From contig NC_020504.1 of assembly GCF_000349325.1 (NCBI RefSeq), positions 2,204,053 through 2,268,052 of the forward strand: a stretch of 64,000 bases of DNA, given 5' to 3'. Below, piece by piece: positions 1 through 10,160 of the stretch; the first letter of the stretch is position 1; each line of letters opens with the position of its first letter. Below the pieces are notes generated by a model. The model saw only the letters and a program-made list of their open reading frames with translations. It did not search any database and had not been told where the DNA came from. Source of the stretch: Streptomyces davaonensis JCM 4913. GTDB lineage: Bacteria > Actinomycetota > Actinomycetes > Streptomycetales > Streptomycetaceae. The position numbers and the translations under genes are program-made.

Positions 1-1071
1 CAGCCCGCGCCCGCGCACCTCCCGTACGTACGGCACCTGGGCGCCGACCGCCCGCAGCCGCTCGATGAGCAGCCCGCCGACCCGCCGGGCGTTGCCCTGG
101 AGGTCGTGCTCCAGGAGGTACGTCAGGTTCGCGAGCCCGGCCGCCATGGTGATCTGGGTGCCGCCGAACGTCGAGATGCTGTTGGCGTCCAGGCAGTTCA
201 TGATCTCGGCCCGGGCGATCACCCCGCCGATGGACGCGCCGTTGCCGATGCCCTTGGCGAAGGTGACGATGTCGGGCGGTCCGCTCTGCCCGTGCGCCTG
301 CCAGCCCCAGAAGTGCTCGCCGGTGCGGCCCCAGCCGGTCTGCACCTCGTCGGCGATCCACAGGATGCCCCGCTCCGCGAGCACGTCACGGAAGGCGGCG
401 TACAGCCCGTCCGGGCCCGAGGTGAACCCGCCGACGCCCTGGATGGGCTCGGCGATGAGGGCGGCGGGCGGGCGGGTGTGCCCGAGCAGGTCCTTCAGGT
501 CCTCGACGCAGGCCGCGACGAAGTCACGGTCGTCCAGCTCGGCGTACGGGCCGCGGGTGCGGACGCCGCCGTGGACGTAGAGCGTCTGGAGCGGTGACAG
601 GGAGGTCGGGGACCAGCCGCGGTTGCCGGTGATGCCGACGGCGCTGAAGGAGCGGCCGTGGTAGCTGTTGCGCATCGCCAGGATCGTGTTGCTCTGCCGG
701 TACGTCGTCGCGAGCAGCAGGGCCGTGTCGTTGGCCTCGGTGCCGGAGGTGGTGAAGAAGACCCGGGCGTCCGGGATGCCACTCAACTGGGCGATCCGCT
801 CGGCGAGTTCCACCATCGGCCGGTTGAGATAGAGCGTCGAGGAGTGCAGGATCCGCCCGGCCTGCTCGCTCACCGCCTTGGTCACCTCGGGCAGCGCGTG
901 CGCGGTCATCGTGGTGAGGATGCCGCCGAAGAAGTCGAGGTACTTGTTGCCCTCGGAGTCCCAGACATGGCGGCCCTCGCCATGGGTGATCTCCAGCGGG
1001 TCCTCGTAGTAGAGCGCGAGCCAGTCGGGCAGCACCCGGCGGTGGCGTCCCAGCAGATCGTCTCCCGTCAC
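1..1071 (-). CDS. Class III (PLP) aminotransferase, C-terminus cut by window edge
   Basis: Fold-type I PLP aminotransferase of the class III (aspartate/omega-amino acid aminotransferase) family. The visible 357 codons read in one frame from a GTG at 1071 to the window edge. They contain the TSGTEAND substrate/PLP loop near residue 109, the DEVQTG motif with the PLP-contacting Asp near 241 and the Schiff-base lysine in FAKGIGNG near 273. The GTG start overlaps the stop of the upstream beta-ureidopropionase gene by 4 bp (GTGA), so the two are probably translationally coupled. That context points to beta-alanine or beta-aminoisobutyrate transamination, the step after beta-ureidopropionase in reductive pyrimidine breakdown. 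The exact substrate is inferred, not shown. The last part of the protein lies outside the window. Confidence 0.93.
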   Translation of the reverse strand, partial: MTGDDLLGRHRRVLPDWLALYYEDPLEITHGEGRHVWDSEGNKYLDFFGGILTTMTAHALPEVTKAVSEQAGRILHSSTLYLNRPMVELAERIAQLSGIPDARVFFTTSGTEANDTALLLATTYRQSNTILAMRNSYHGRSFSAVGITGNRGWSPTSLSPLQTLYVHGGVRTRGPYAELDDRDFVAACVEDLKDLLGHTRPPAALIAEPIQGVGGFTSGPDGLYAAFRDVLAERGILWIADEVQTGWGRTGEHFWGWQAHGQSGPPDIVTFAKGIGNGASIGGVIARAEIMNCLDANSISTFGGTQITMAAGLANLTYLLEHDLQGNARRVGGLLIERLRAVGAQVPYVREVRGRGL

Positions 1072-1910
1072 GGCTGCACCAACCCTTCGTAGGCGTCGGG
1101 GCGGCGGTCGCGGTAGAAGGCCCACTGCTGCCGCACCTCTTCGATGACGTCGAAGTCGAGGTCGCGGACGACGAGTTCCTCCTTGCTGTCGCTGGCGACC
1201 TCCCCCACGAACTGTCCCCGCGGGTCGACGAAGTAACTCGTCCCGTAGAAGTCGTTGTCGCCGTACTCCTCGACGCCGACGCGGTTGATGGCCGCGACGA
1301 AGTACTCGTTGGCGACGGCCGCCGCGGGCTGTTCGAGGCGCCACAGGTAGGAGGAGAGCCCGCGGTGGGTGGCGGACGGGTTGTACACCAACTGGGCGCC
1401 GTTCAGTCCCAGTTGCCGCCAGCCCTCCGGGAAGTGCCGGTCGTAGCAGATGTAGACGCCGACCTTGCCGACGGCGGTGTCGAAGACGGGCCAGCCGGCG
1501 TTCCCGGGCTTGAAGTAGTACTTCTCCCAGAAGCCCTTGACCTGCGGGATGTGGTGCTTGCGGTACTTGCCGAGATACGAGCCGTCGGCGTCGATCACGG
1601 CGGCGGTGTTGTAGTAGAAGCCGGACTGCTCGACCTCGAAGACCGGGACGACGATCACCATGCCGGTCTCGCGCGCGAGCGCCCGCATCCGGCGCACGGT
1701 CGGCCCGTCGGGCACCGGCTCGGCCCAGCGGTAGTGCTCCGGCTCCTGCACCTGGCAGAAGTAGGGGGCGTTGAAGACTTCCTGGAACCCGATCACCTTG
1801 GCGCCCCGGCGGGCCGCCTCACGGGCGTGCTCCTCGTGTTTCGCCACCATGGACTCGGTGTCGCCGGTCCAGGTGGCCTGGACCAGAGCGGCGCGTACGA
1901 CGTTGGCCAT
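1068..1910 (-). CDS. Beta-ureidopropionase / nitrilase-superfamily hydrolase
   Basis: Carbon-nitrogen hydrolase of 280 residues that would release beta-alanine, CO2 and ammonia from N-carbamoyl-beta-alanine in the cytoplasm. The nitrilase triad is visible: Glu44 (GFQEVF), Lys118 (KYRKHH) and Cys155 (YICYDRHFPE). Its length is normal for the bacterial family. The ATG at 1910 was chosen because GGAG lies just upstream; a longer reading upstream has no family similarity. The gene overlaps the following aminotransferase start by 4 bp, forming a two-gene catabolic unit. A dihydropyrimidinase, often the third member, may lie beyond the left edge. An inverted repeat upstream is a plausible operator. 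A close alternative is an N-carbamoylputrescine-type amidase. Confidence 0.9.
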   Translation of the reverse strand: MANVVRAALVQATWTGDTESMVAKHEEHAREAARRGAKVIGFQEVFNAPYFCQVQEPEHYRWAEPVPDGPTVRRMRALARETGMVIVVPVFEVEQSGFYYNTAAVIDADGSYLGKYRKHHIPQVKGFWEKYYFKPGNAGWPVFDTAVGKVGVYICYDRHFPEGWRQLGLNGAQLVYNPSATHRGLSSYLWRLEQPAAAVANEYFVAAINRVGVEEYGDNDFYGTSYFVDPRGQFVGEVASDSKEELVVRDLDFDVIEEVRQQWAFYRDRRPDAYEGLVQP

Positions 1911-1938
1911 GAGCTGCTCCTTCGACGGGACGTCAGAG

Positions 1939-1969
1939 CCTCTACGCCCGTAGACGCAGGCCGTAGAGG
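1939..1969. promoter_or_regulatory. Inverted repeat upstream of the beta-ureidopropionase gene (candidate operator)
   Basis: CCTCTACG and CGTAGAGG form perfect 8-bp arms separated by 15 bp, and the left arm continues into a second short palindrome (CTACG-CC-CGTAG). The site is 29 bp upstream of the start codon, where a repressor or activator of the catabolic unit would bind. No regulator gene is adjacent in the window. Confidence 0.4.
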
Positions 1970-2068
1970 CACGAACGTAAGCCTCCCGGACGGGCTTGCC
2001 AAGACCATCGTCGTTAACCCGCTGAGTCGATGCGGTTTCGCACTCCTGTGGGTGAGTGCCCCACCCGG

Positions 2069-3394
2069 TCAGGCGGCGAATCCGGCGACCCTCAGCGCGT
2101 GGACGAGGTCCCAGGCGCGCTCCTCCGACACACCCCGGGCGGCCTCCAGCAGCAACGGTACGAGGGTCGGCGGGTCCGCGGCCACGCTGCGCACCGCTTC
2201 CTCGGGGGTGCGGACCCGGACGTAGGCGTCCAGCAGGGCGCCGATCTCGCGGCGGCGCCCCTGCCCGGCGAGCCCCAGCACGGCCCGCCCGATCTCGTCG
2301 GCGGGCCGGACGACCCCTTGGCGCATGATCTGCTCGGCGTCGGCGCCCCGGCCCGAGGCGACCAGCGCGTCCGCGGCGGCCACCAGCCGGTCGGCGGGCA
2401 GCGAGGCGGCCTCCCACAGCAGCGTGGCCCAGTCCGCGCCGAGCCCGGCCCGCTGAAGCTCCACGGCGAGCAGCGGATAGCGCGCGGGCGAGGAGTAGGT
2501 GATCTCGGCGAGCAGCGCGTGCGCCTCACCGCTGCGCCCTTCGTGCCGCAGCCGCACGAGCCTCTCGACGGCCCCCCTGACCTCCAGCCGATCACCCCCG
2601 TTCACCGTCTCGACCTGCGGCTCCGCAGGCTCTACGGCTTCGGCGGCCCCGGCGAACCGAGCGCCTCGGGGAGTACGGCCGCCCGCGGCGGGCTGCTCGG
2701 GCAGTGCGGGCATGACGGCGGGCGGGACGACGACGGGGGCGCTCTCCTCCTCGGCCATCCCGGCGAAGCGGGCGCTGCCGCGACGGCGTTTGCGCTGCTT
2801 GGGAGTGCCGCCGTCCTCGGGGGCGGAAGCCTGCACCGGCACCCTCGCGTGCTCAGTGGGCGCGGCCCCCGTTTTCGGCTCCATCAGCCGTCGGTCCAGC
2901 TCGGCCATCCGCGAGCGGAGTTCGGCGCAGCGCGCGGTGGCCCGCACATGGTCGTCGCGGGCCCAGGCGAGGTCGTACCGGATGGAGTCGGCCTCGTCCT
3001 GGCCGGCGGCGACGGACAGCGACCGTCCCAGTTCCGTCTGCCGTTCGGCCGCGTACCGCTGCTCGCGGAGCATGACGTCGAGCCGGTCACCGAGGGCGTC
3101 CCGGCCGCCGGGGCGGGAGTCGTAGGCGACGAGGGCGGAGGAGTGCAGGGCCCGTACGCCCTCCGCCTCGGCGCGGGCGGCTTCCGGGCCGTATTCCGCC
3201 GCGAGGTCCTGGAGGAGCGCCTCCACCACGTCCCACGGCGGCACCTCACGGCCGTCGAGACAGGCCCGTATGCCGTCCGGATCGCGCTGCCAGAACACCC
3301 CGCACCAGCCGCCGCCCTGATCGAGGCGCGCCATCAGGCCGTTCAGGTAGTTCGCGAACTCCCGCACCCGAGCCGGGAGTTGTTCCACAGCCAT
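2069..3394 (-). CDS. Conserved actinobacterial hypothetical protein (441 aa)
   Basis: A 441-residue protein that I cannot assign to a function. Residues about 1-110 are mixed alpha/beta (VFWQRDPDGIRACLDGREVP, then a helix-rich stretch). A charged helical segment around 100-180 could be a coiled coil. A Pro/Ala-rich linker holds two copies of an ARFAG-type sequence, and an alanine/leucine-rich helical-repeat C-terminus (about 270-440) resembles TPR-like solenoids. The ATG at 3394 has GGGAG eight bases upstream; the GTG three codons earlier lacks a well-spaced site. It is monocistronic and no neighbour suggests a role. It may be a scaffold or signalling protein, but that is a guess. Confidence 0.75.
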   Translation of the reverse strand: MAVEQLPARVREFANYLNGLMARLDQGGGWCGVFWQRDPDGIRACLDGREVPPWDVVEALLQDLAAEYGPEAARAEAEGVRALHSSALVAYDSRPGGRDALGDRLDVMLREQRYAAERQTELGRSLSVAAGQDEADSIRYDLAWARDDHVRATARCAELRSRMAELDRRLMEPKTGAAPTEHARVPVQASAPEDGGTPKQRKRRRGSARFAGMAEEESAPVVVPPAVMPALPEQPAAGGRTPRGARFAGAAEAVEPAEPQVETVNGGDRLEVRGAVERLVRLRHEGRSGEAHALLAEITYSSPARYPLLAVELQRAGLGADWATLLWEAASLPADRLVAAADALVASGRGADAEQIMRQGVVRPADEIGRAVLGLAGQGRRREIGALLDAYVRVRTPEEAVRSVAADPPTLVPLLLEAARGVSEERAWDLVHALRVAGFAA

Positions 3395-3529
3395 GCACAA
3401 CACTCCCGCCAGACCGGAGTACTCCGGTCCGTAGGCAACACCAGCCGTGTTACGGAGAGGCTACGGGGAGTTTTCAGGTGGGACGCAGAGTACGCCCGCC
3501 CTGCCAGAACGTGACGTGCGGCGGTCGTC

Positions 3530-3781
3530 TCACACCCCGACCGGCGAGCACATCCCGGCCAGGTCGTCCATGGAGAGGCCGAGCACGCGCGCCAGCGCGG
3601 CCACGGTGAAGAAGGCCGGGGTCGGTGCCCGGCCGGTCTCGATCTTCCGCAGGGTCTCGGCGGAGACACCGGCTGCCGCCGCGACCTCCGCCATGCTGCG
3701 GTCGCCGCGGGCCTCGCGGAGCAGGCGCCCGAGCCGTTCGCCGCGCTCGCGCTCTTCGGGGGTGAGGGGGTTACGCACCAT
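3530..3781 (-). CDS. Small XRE-family HTH regulator
   Basis: An 83-residue protein made almost entirely of a Cro/C1-type helix-turn-helix: MAEVAAAAGVSAETLRKIETG is the recognition segment at about residues 30-50. It lies divergent to a methionine aminopeptidase gene with only 32 bp between the ATG codons. A TAGAAT -10-like box sits 6 bp upstream of the ATG at 3781, so the mRNA is probably leaderless. That argues for this ATG over the in-frame GTG just before it. The shared palindrome ATACCGGTAT suggests that it represses itself and the aminopeptidase gene. The C-terminus ends soon after the HTH, with no ligand domain. Confidence 0.88.
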   Translation of the reverse strand: MVRNPLTPEERERGERLGRLLREARGDRSMAEVAAAAGVSAETLRKIETGRAPTPAFFTVAALARVLGLSMDDLAGMCSPVGV

Positions 3782-3787
3782 CACCCC

Positions 3788-3806
3788 ATTCTAATACCGG
3801 TATAGT
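3788..3806. promoter_or_regulatory. Divergent promoter pair with shared palindromic operator
   Basis: ATACCGGTAT (3794-3803) is a perfect 10-bp palindrome. It overlaps a TATAGT -10-like box on the plus strand (3801-3806, seven bases before the aminopeptidase ATG) and abuts TAGAAT on the minus strand (3793-3788, six bases before the regulator ATG). Both spacings are those of leaderless transcripts starting at the A of ATG. No good -35 box is visible on either side. Confidence 0.6.
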
Positions 3807-3813
3807 AATTGGC

Positions 3814-4581
3814 ATGGTGGAGCTCAAGACAGACACATCGATCGATGCCATGCACGCCGCCGGACAGGTCGTCGCGCACGCCCTGACGGCCGTACGAGAA
3901 GCCGCTGACGTGGGGGTTTCCCTGCTGGAGCTGGACGAGGTGGCGCGCGGGGTACTGCGCGAGTCCGGTGCGGGTTCGCCCTTCCTCGGCTACCGTCCCG
4001 ACTTCGCGCCGACGCCCTTCCCCGCCGTCATCTGCGCCTCGGTGAACGACGCGATCGTGCACGGCATCCCGACCGCCTACCGCCTGCGCGACGGCGACCT
4101 GGTCTCCATCGACTGCGGCGCCCAACTGGACGGCTGGGCGGGCGACTCGGCGATCAGCTTCACGGTGGGCCGCCCGCGTCCGGCCGACCTCCGCCTGATC
4201 GAGACCGCCGAGCGAGCCCTGGCGGCCGGCATCGAGGCGGCCGTCGTCGGCAACCGCATCGGCGACATCGCCCACGCCATCGGAACGATCTGCCGCCGGG
4301 CCGGCTACGGCATCCCCGAGGGCTTCGGCGGCCACGGCATCGGCCGCCACATGCACGAGGACCCTGGCGTCCCCAACGAGGGCCGCCCTCATCGGGGCAT
4401 GCCGCTCCGCCACGGCATGGCCCTGGCGATCGAGCCGATGCTGATCGCGGGAGGCAAGGACGGCTACCACGCGGCACCGGACGGCTGGACCCTCAAGACG
4501 AACGACGGCTCAAGGGCGGCACACGCGGAACACACGGTGGCGATCACGGAGGCCGGACCGAGGATTCTCACGGCACGATGA
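3814..4581 (+). CDS. map: Type I methionine aminopeptidase
   Basis: Removes the N-terminal methionine from nascent proteins in the cytoplasm, using two metal ions. All five metal ligands are recognisable: Asp100 (DCGA), Asp111 (GDSA), His174 (GGHGIGR), Glu207 (AIEPM) and Glu239 (AEHTV), plus the substrate-binding His83. The protein is 255 residues, typical of the short bacterial type I enzymes without an N-terminal zinc extension. Streptomyces normally also has a map gene near secY, so this is likely an additional copy. Its promoter is shared with a divergent XRE regulator, suggesting conditional expression. There is no Shine-Dalgarno sequence and a -10 box lies only 7 bp upstream, so translation is probably leaderless. 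Confidence 0.95.
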   Translation: MVELKTDTSIDAMHAAGQVVAHALTAVREAADVGVSLLELDEVARGVLRESGAGSPFLGYRPDFAPTPFPAVICASVNDAIVHGIPTAYRLRDGDLVSIDCGAQLDGWAGDSAISFTVGRPRPADLRLIETAERALAAGIEAAVVGNRIGDIAHAIGTICRRAGYGIPEGFGGHGIGRHMHEDPGVPNEGRPHRGMPLRHGMALAIEPMLIAGGKDGYHAAPDGWTLKTNDGSRAAHAEHTVAITEAGPRILTAR

Positions 4582-4662
4582 CGGGCCTGCACATGCCCAC
4601 CGCCCCCATCCGTGCCATCGTGACTTAAGCGCACCTTGTCCCATCGGGAAGGTACGAATCCG

Positions 4663-7214
<2,552 letters not shown>

Positions 7215-7218
<4 letters not shown>

Positions 7219-7395
7219 GTCCTGGCTGGAGTTCCCCGTCGTCCGCGCGGAGCGCGGGCGCAGCGGCGGTCGGTGCGTGCGATCGGCGTGCGGTGCCGTA
7301 GGTCATGTGGCGGAGCCACCTGTCCTGCGGCACCGTGCGGCGAGCGTGCGTGCCGGGCGTCGGGGCGCAGACGGGGAACTCCAGACAGGACCTAG
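7215..7395. repeat. ~180-bp palindromic dispersed element, copy 1
   Basis: The ends CTAGGTCCTG and CAGGACCTAG begin a 26-bp terminal inverted repeat (25 of 26 matches). The interior continues as a long imperfect stem whose mismatches are mostly G-T (G-U in RNA), closing on GTGGC-GGA-GCCAC. The left end includes the clp stop codon, and the element fills the space between the convergent clp and ggt genes, where it could end transcription from both sides. A second diverged copy lies at 22154-22330 with compensatory changes in the stem. No protein is encoded that I would support. Confidence 0.8.
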
Positions 7396-7401
7396 TTGTG
7401 A

Positions 7402-9201
7402 CTACGACACCGGCCGCACCACCATCGCGGAGCCGCCGCCGCGGCGTACCTTCTCGGCGGCGGCGAGCCACTTGCCGTTCGGCAGGCGTTGCACGCCGGT
7501 GGCCGCGCCGATCTCGGGATTGAGCCGGAAGCCGTGCCCGATGGCCTCCAGCTGTCCCTTCAACGCGCTGTCCCACAGGCCCGGTTCGAGCTCGGTGGTG
7601 GTCTGGTTGCGCTGGCTCGCGCGCGGCGCGGCGATGGCGTCGACGAGCGGCAGGCCGCGGTCCAGATGGCCGGTGAGGGTCTGAAGCACGGTGGTGATGA
7701 TCGTCGCGCCCCCGGGTGAACCGAGCGCCACCACGGGCCTGTTGTGCTCGTCGAGGACGATGGTCGGGGACATCGACGAGCGCGGGCGCTTGCCCGGCCC
7801 CGGCAGGTTCGGGTCGTGGACGTCGGGGCTCGCCGGGGCGAAGGAGAAGTCCGTCAGTTCGTTGTTGAGGATGAAGCCACGGCCCGGGACCGTGATACCG
7901 CTGCCGCCGGTCTGCTCGATGGTGAGCGTGTAGGAGACGACGTTGCCCCACTTGTCGGCCACCGTGAGATGGGTGGTGCTGTCGCCCTCGTACGTCGTCG
8001 GGGCCGCCGTGCCCCGGGCGTCGCAGTCCGCCGGGTCGCGCGGGTCGCCCGGGGCGAGCGGGCTGGTCAGCACCGCGTCGTCCTTGATCAGGCACTCACG
8101 GGAGTCGGCGTACTTCTGCGAGAGCAGTTCCTTCGTCGGTACGTCCTCGAAGGCGGGGTCGCCGACCCATCGCCCGCGGTCCGCGAACGCGATCCGGCTC
8201 GCCTCGATGTAGCGGTGGAGGTACTGGACCTCGCTCGCCTTCGACAGGTCGGTGTTCTCCAGGATGTTGAGGGCCTCGCCGACGGTCGTGCCGCCGGAGG
8301 AGGAGGGCGCCATGGAGTAGACGCCGAGACCGCGGTACGAGCTCCTGGTGGGCGCCTGGAGCTTGGTGCGGTAGGCGGCCAGGTCCTCGGCGGTGAGATC
8401 GCCGGGGCGGGCCTTCCAGCCGGAGGCCGGGTCCACGGGCGGGTGGTTGACGGTGTCGACGATGTCCTCGGCGAGGTCGCCGCGGTAGAGCGCGCGGACG
8501 CCCTTCCTCGCCAGCTCGGCGTAGGTGCGGGCGAGGTCGGGGTTCTTGAACGTGGCGCCGACGGCCGGAAGCTCGCCGCCCGGCAGGAACAACTCGGCGG
8601 TGTCGGGGAAGTGGCGGAACCGCGTCTCGTTGGCGGCGGTCTGGGCGCGGAAGGTCGCGTCGACGGTGAAGCCGTCCCGGGCGAGCCGCTCGGCGGGCTT
8701 CAGCAGCGTGCCGAGGCTCCGGCTCCCCCACTTGTCCAGCGCCCGCTGCCAGGTGGCGGGCGTGCCGGGCGTACCGACGCTCAGTCCGCTGCTGACGGCC
8801 TCGGCGAAGGGGATCGCGGTGCCGTTCTCCAGGAACAGTCCCGAGTCCGCGCTCAGCGGGGCGGTCTCTCGGCCGTCGATGGTGCGTACCGTGCGGGAGC
8901 GCGCGTCGTAATAGACGAAGTATCCGCCGCCTCCGATGCCCGCGGAGTACGGCTCGGTGACGCCCAGCGCGGCGGCGGTGGCGACGGCCGCGTCGACGGC
9001 GTTGCCGCCCTTCCTCAGCACCTCGATGCCGGCGGCGGAGGCGTCCGCGTCGACACTGGCGACGGCACCGCCGTAGCCGACGGCGACGGGGACCTTCTCG
9101 ACGGCCGTACCGGAGCCGCCGGGCGGCGCCGCGGCCCCCACCGACACGACGGCGGCCGAGACCGCGAGGACCGACAACTTGCGTGCGACGGTCGAACTCA
9201 T
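7402..9201 (-). CDS. ggt: Secreted gamma-glutamyltransferase
   Basis: Gamma-glutamyltranspeptidase proenzyme (599 residues) that hydrolyses or transfers the gamma-glutamyl group of glutathione-like compounds outside the cell. An N-terminal signal peptide of about 25 residues is clear. The large-subunit core has GGNAVDAAVA near 66 and GIGGGGYFV near 88. Autocleavage is expected before the catalytic Thr at about 409 in DSTTHLTVAD. The small subunit keeps the SSMSPT and GSPGGATI motifs. The ATG at 9201 follows GGAGG by five bases; the GTG two codons earlier would sit inside the ribosome-binding site. It converges on the clp gene across the palindromic element. Actinomycetes mostly use mycothiol rather than glutathione, so the natural substrate is uncertain. 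Confidence 0.95.
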   Translation of the reverse strand: MSSTVARKLSVLAVSAAVVSVGAAAPPGGSGTAVEKVPVAVGYGGAVASVDADASAAGIEVLRKGGNAVDAAVATAAALGVTEPYSAGIGGGGYFVYYDARSRTVRTIDGRETAPLSADSGLFLENGTAIPFAEAVSSGLSVGTPGTPATWQRALDKWGSRSLGTLLKPAERLARDGFTVDATFRAQTAANETRFRHFPDTAELFLPGGELPAVGATFKNPDLARTYAELARKGVRALYRGDLAEDIVDTVNHPPVDPASGWKARPGDLTAEDLAAYRTKLQAPTRSSYRGLGVYSMAPSSSGGTTVGEALNILENTDLSKASEVQYLHRYIEASRIAFADRGRWVGDPAFEDVPTKELLSQKYADSRECLIKDDAVLTSPLAPGDPRDPADCDARGTAAPTTYEGDSTTHLTVADKWGNVVSYTLTIEQTGGSGITVPGRGFILNNELTDFSFAPASPDVHDPNLPGPGKRPRSSMSPTIVLDEHNRPVVALGSPGGATIITTVLQTLTGHLDRGLPLVDAIAAPRASQRNQTTTELEPGLWDSALKGQLEAIGHGFRLNPEIGAATGVQRLPNGKWLAAAEKVRRGGGSAMVVRPVS

Positions 9202-9285
9202 CCGCACCTCCAGTCAAGGGGCCAGTTTGCGCAGCTTATTCCCTCGACATGCCCTCGTCAGGAGCACCCGCTACCATGCGCGCCC

Positions 9286-10044
9286 ATGAATGACGACGTA
9301 CGCAACATCGTCCTCGGCGTGGTGGCCGCGGGCATCAGTGCCGCGCTCGGCTGGCTGGCCCGGACCTATGTGTGGAAGCGAAAGCTGGCCCGCAAGCAGG
9401 CGTTCTTCGGGCTGCCGGAGAACTCCGAGTCACTCCTCGTCGTCAACCGCGACCCGGCCACCTCCGAACCCGCGGTGCACCGCTTCGACGTGTTCGCGCT
9501 GCTGGAGCTGTCCGCGCTGATCAAGGACTGCGGCGCGCACACCCAGGTGGTCACGCAGGACGCGGTCCATCAGGGTTTCGGCGAGCGCACCGAGTTCTGT
9601 GTGGGCGGCCCGGGCTCCAACCGGCGCATGGCGGCCCATATGTCCGCGATGCTGCCCGGAATACGTGTCAACGTCGACCCCGAACCCGGCCCGGACCGGG
9701 GCGCCTTCCAGATCGGCACCGAGCGCTACCGCCTGGAGGCGGGCGTGGCCGAGTACGTGCTGCTGGCCCGGCTCACCGCGGGCGACCCGAAGCAGAGCCG
9801 TCCGGTCTTCCTCTTCTGCGGCCAGCGCGCCATCACCAACCAGGCCGCGACCCGCTATCTGGCCCGCAACCACGAGCGGCTGGCCCGCAAGTACAAGGAC
9901 AACTCCTTCGTCCTGCTGCTGAAGGTGACCAACTCCCAGGCCTACGGACCGGATGTGGTCGAACTCGTCGGCGATGTCACCCGGACCGCGCAGGCACCCC
10001 TGCCGGCCGCGGCGACTCCCCGGAACTCCCACCGCGCCTCCTGA
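9286..10044 (+). CDS. Membrane-anchored hypothetical protein
   Basis: A 252-residue protein with one N-terminal membrane segment (about residues 8-24, VLGVVAAGISAALGWLA) followed by a basic KRKLARK stretch, which would place the bulk of the protein in the cytoplasm. The remainder is a soluble alpha/beta domain with strands such as SLLVVNRDP and PVFLFCGQRAITN. The C-terminal tail is Ala/Pro-rich. The ATG is preceded by a weak purine stretch. I do not recognise a catalytic motif. The segment TEFCVGGPGSNRRMA, with the glycine-rich GGPGSN, could bind a nucleotide or phosphate. It stands alone between ggt and an exported hydrolase. Confidence 0.72.
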   Translation: MNDDVRNIVLGVVAAGISAALGWLARTYVWKRKLARKQAFFGLPENSESLLVVNRDPATSEPAVHRFDVFALLELSALIKDCGAHTQVVTQDAVHQGFGERTEFCVGGPGSNRRMAAHMSAMLPGIRVNVDPEPGPDRGAFQIGTERYRLEAGVAEYVLLARLTAGDPKQSRPVFLFCGQRAITNQAATRYLARNHERLARKYKDNSFVLLLKVTNSQAYGPDVVELVGDVTRTAQAPLPAAATPRNSHRAS

Positions 10045-10096
10045 GGTCGCCGACACTCCAACAATCGTTACTCCCACGTAACTTACCCACGGGTTA

Positions 10097-10107
10097 CTTA
10101 CGGTAAG
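10097..10107. promoter_or_regulatory. CTTAC-G-GTAAG palindrome upstream of the S15-type hydrolase
   Basis: A perfect 11-bp odd palindrome lies within a TTAC/GTAA-rich stretch (10067-10126) that also holds GTAACTTACCC, GGGTTACTTACG and GGTTACC. It is about 55 bp upstream of the GTG start, in the right place for an operator. No -10/-35 pair is convincing. Confidence 0.3.
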
Positions 10108-10160
10108 AGGTCTTGGTTACCGTCGGGTCACTTTGCACTGACACGAGTGAGGAGTGACCC

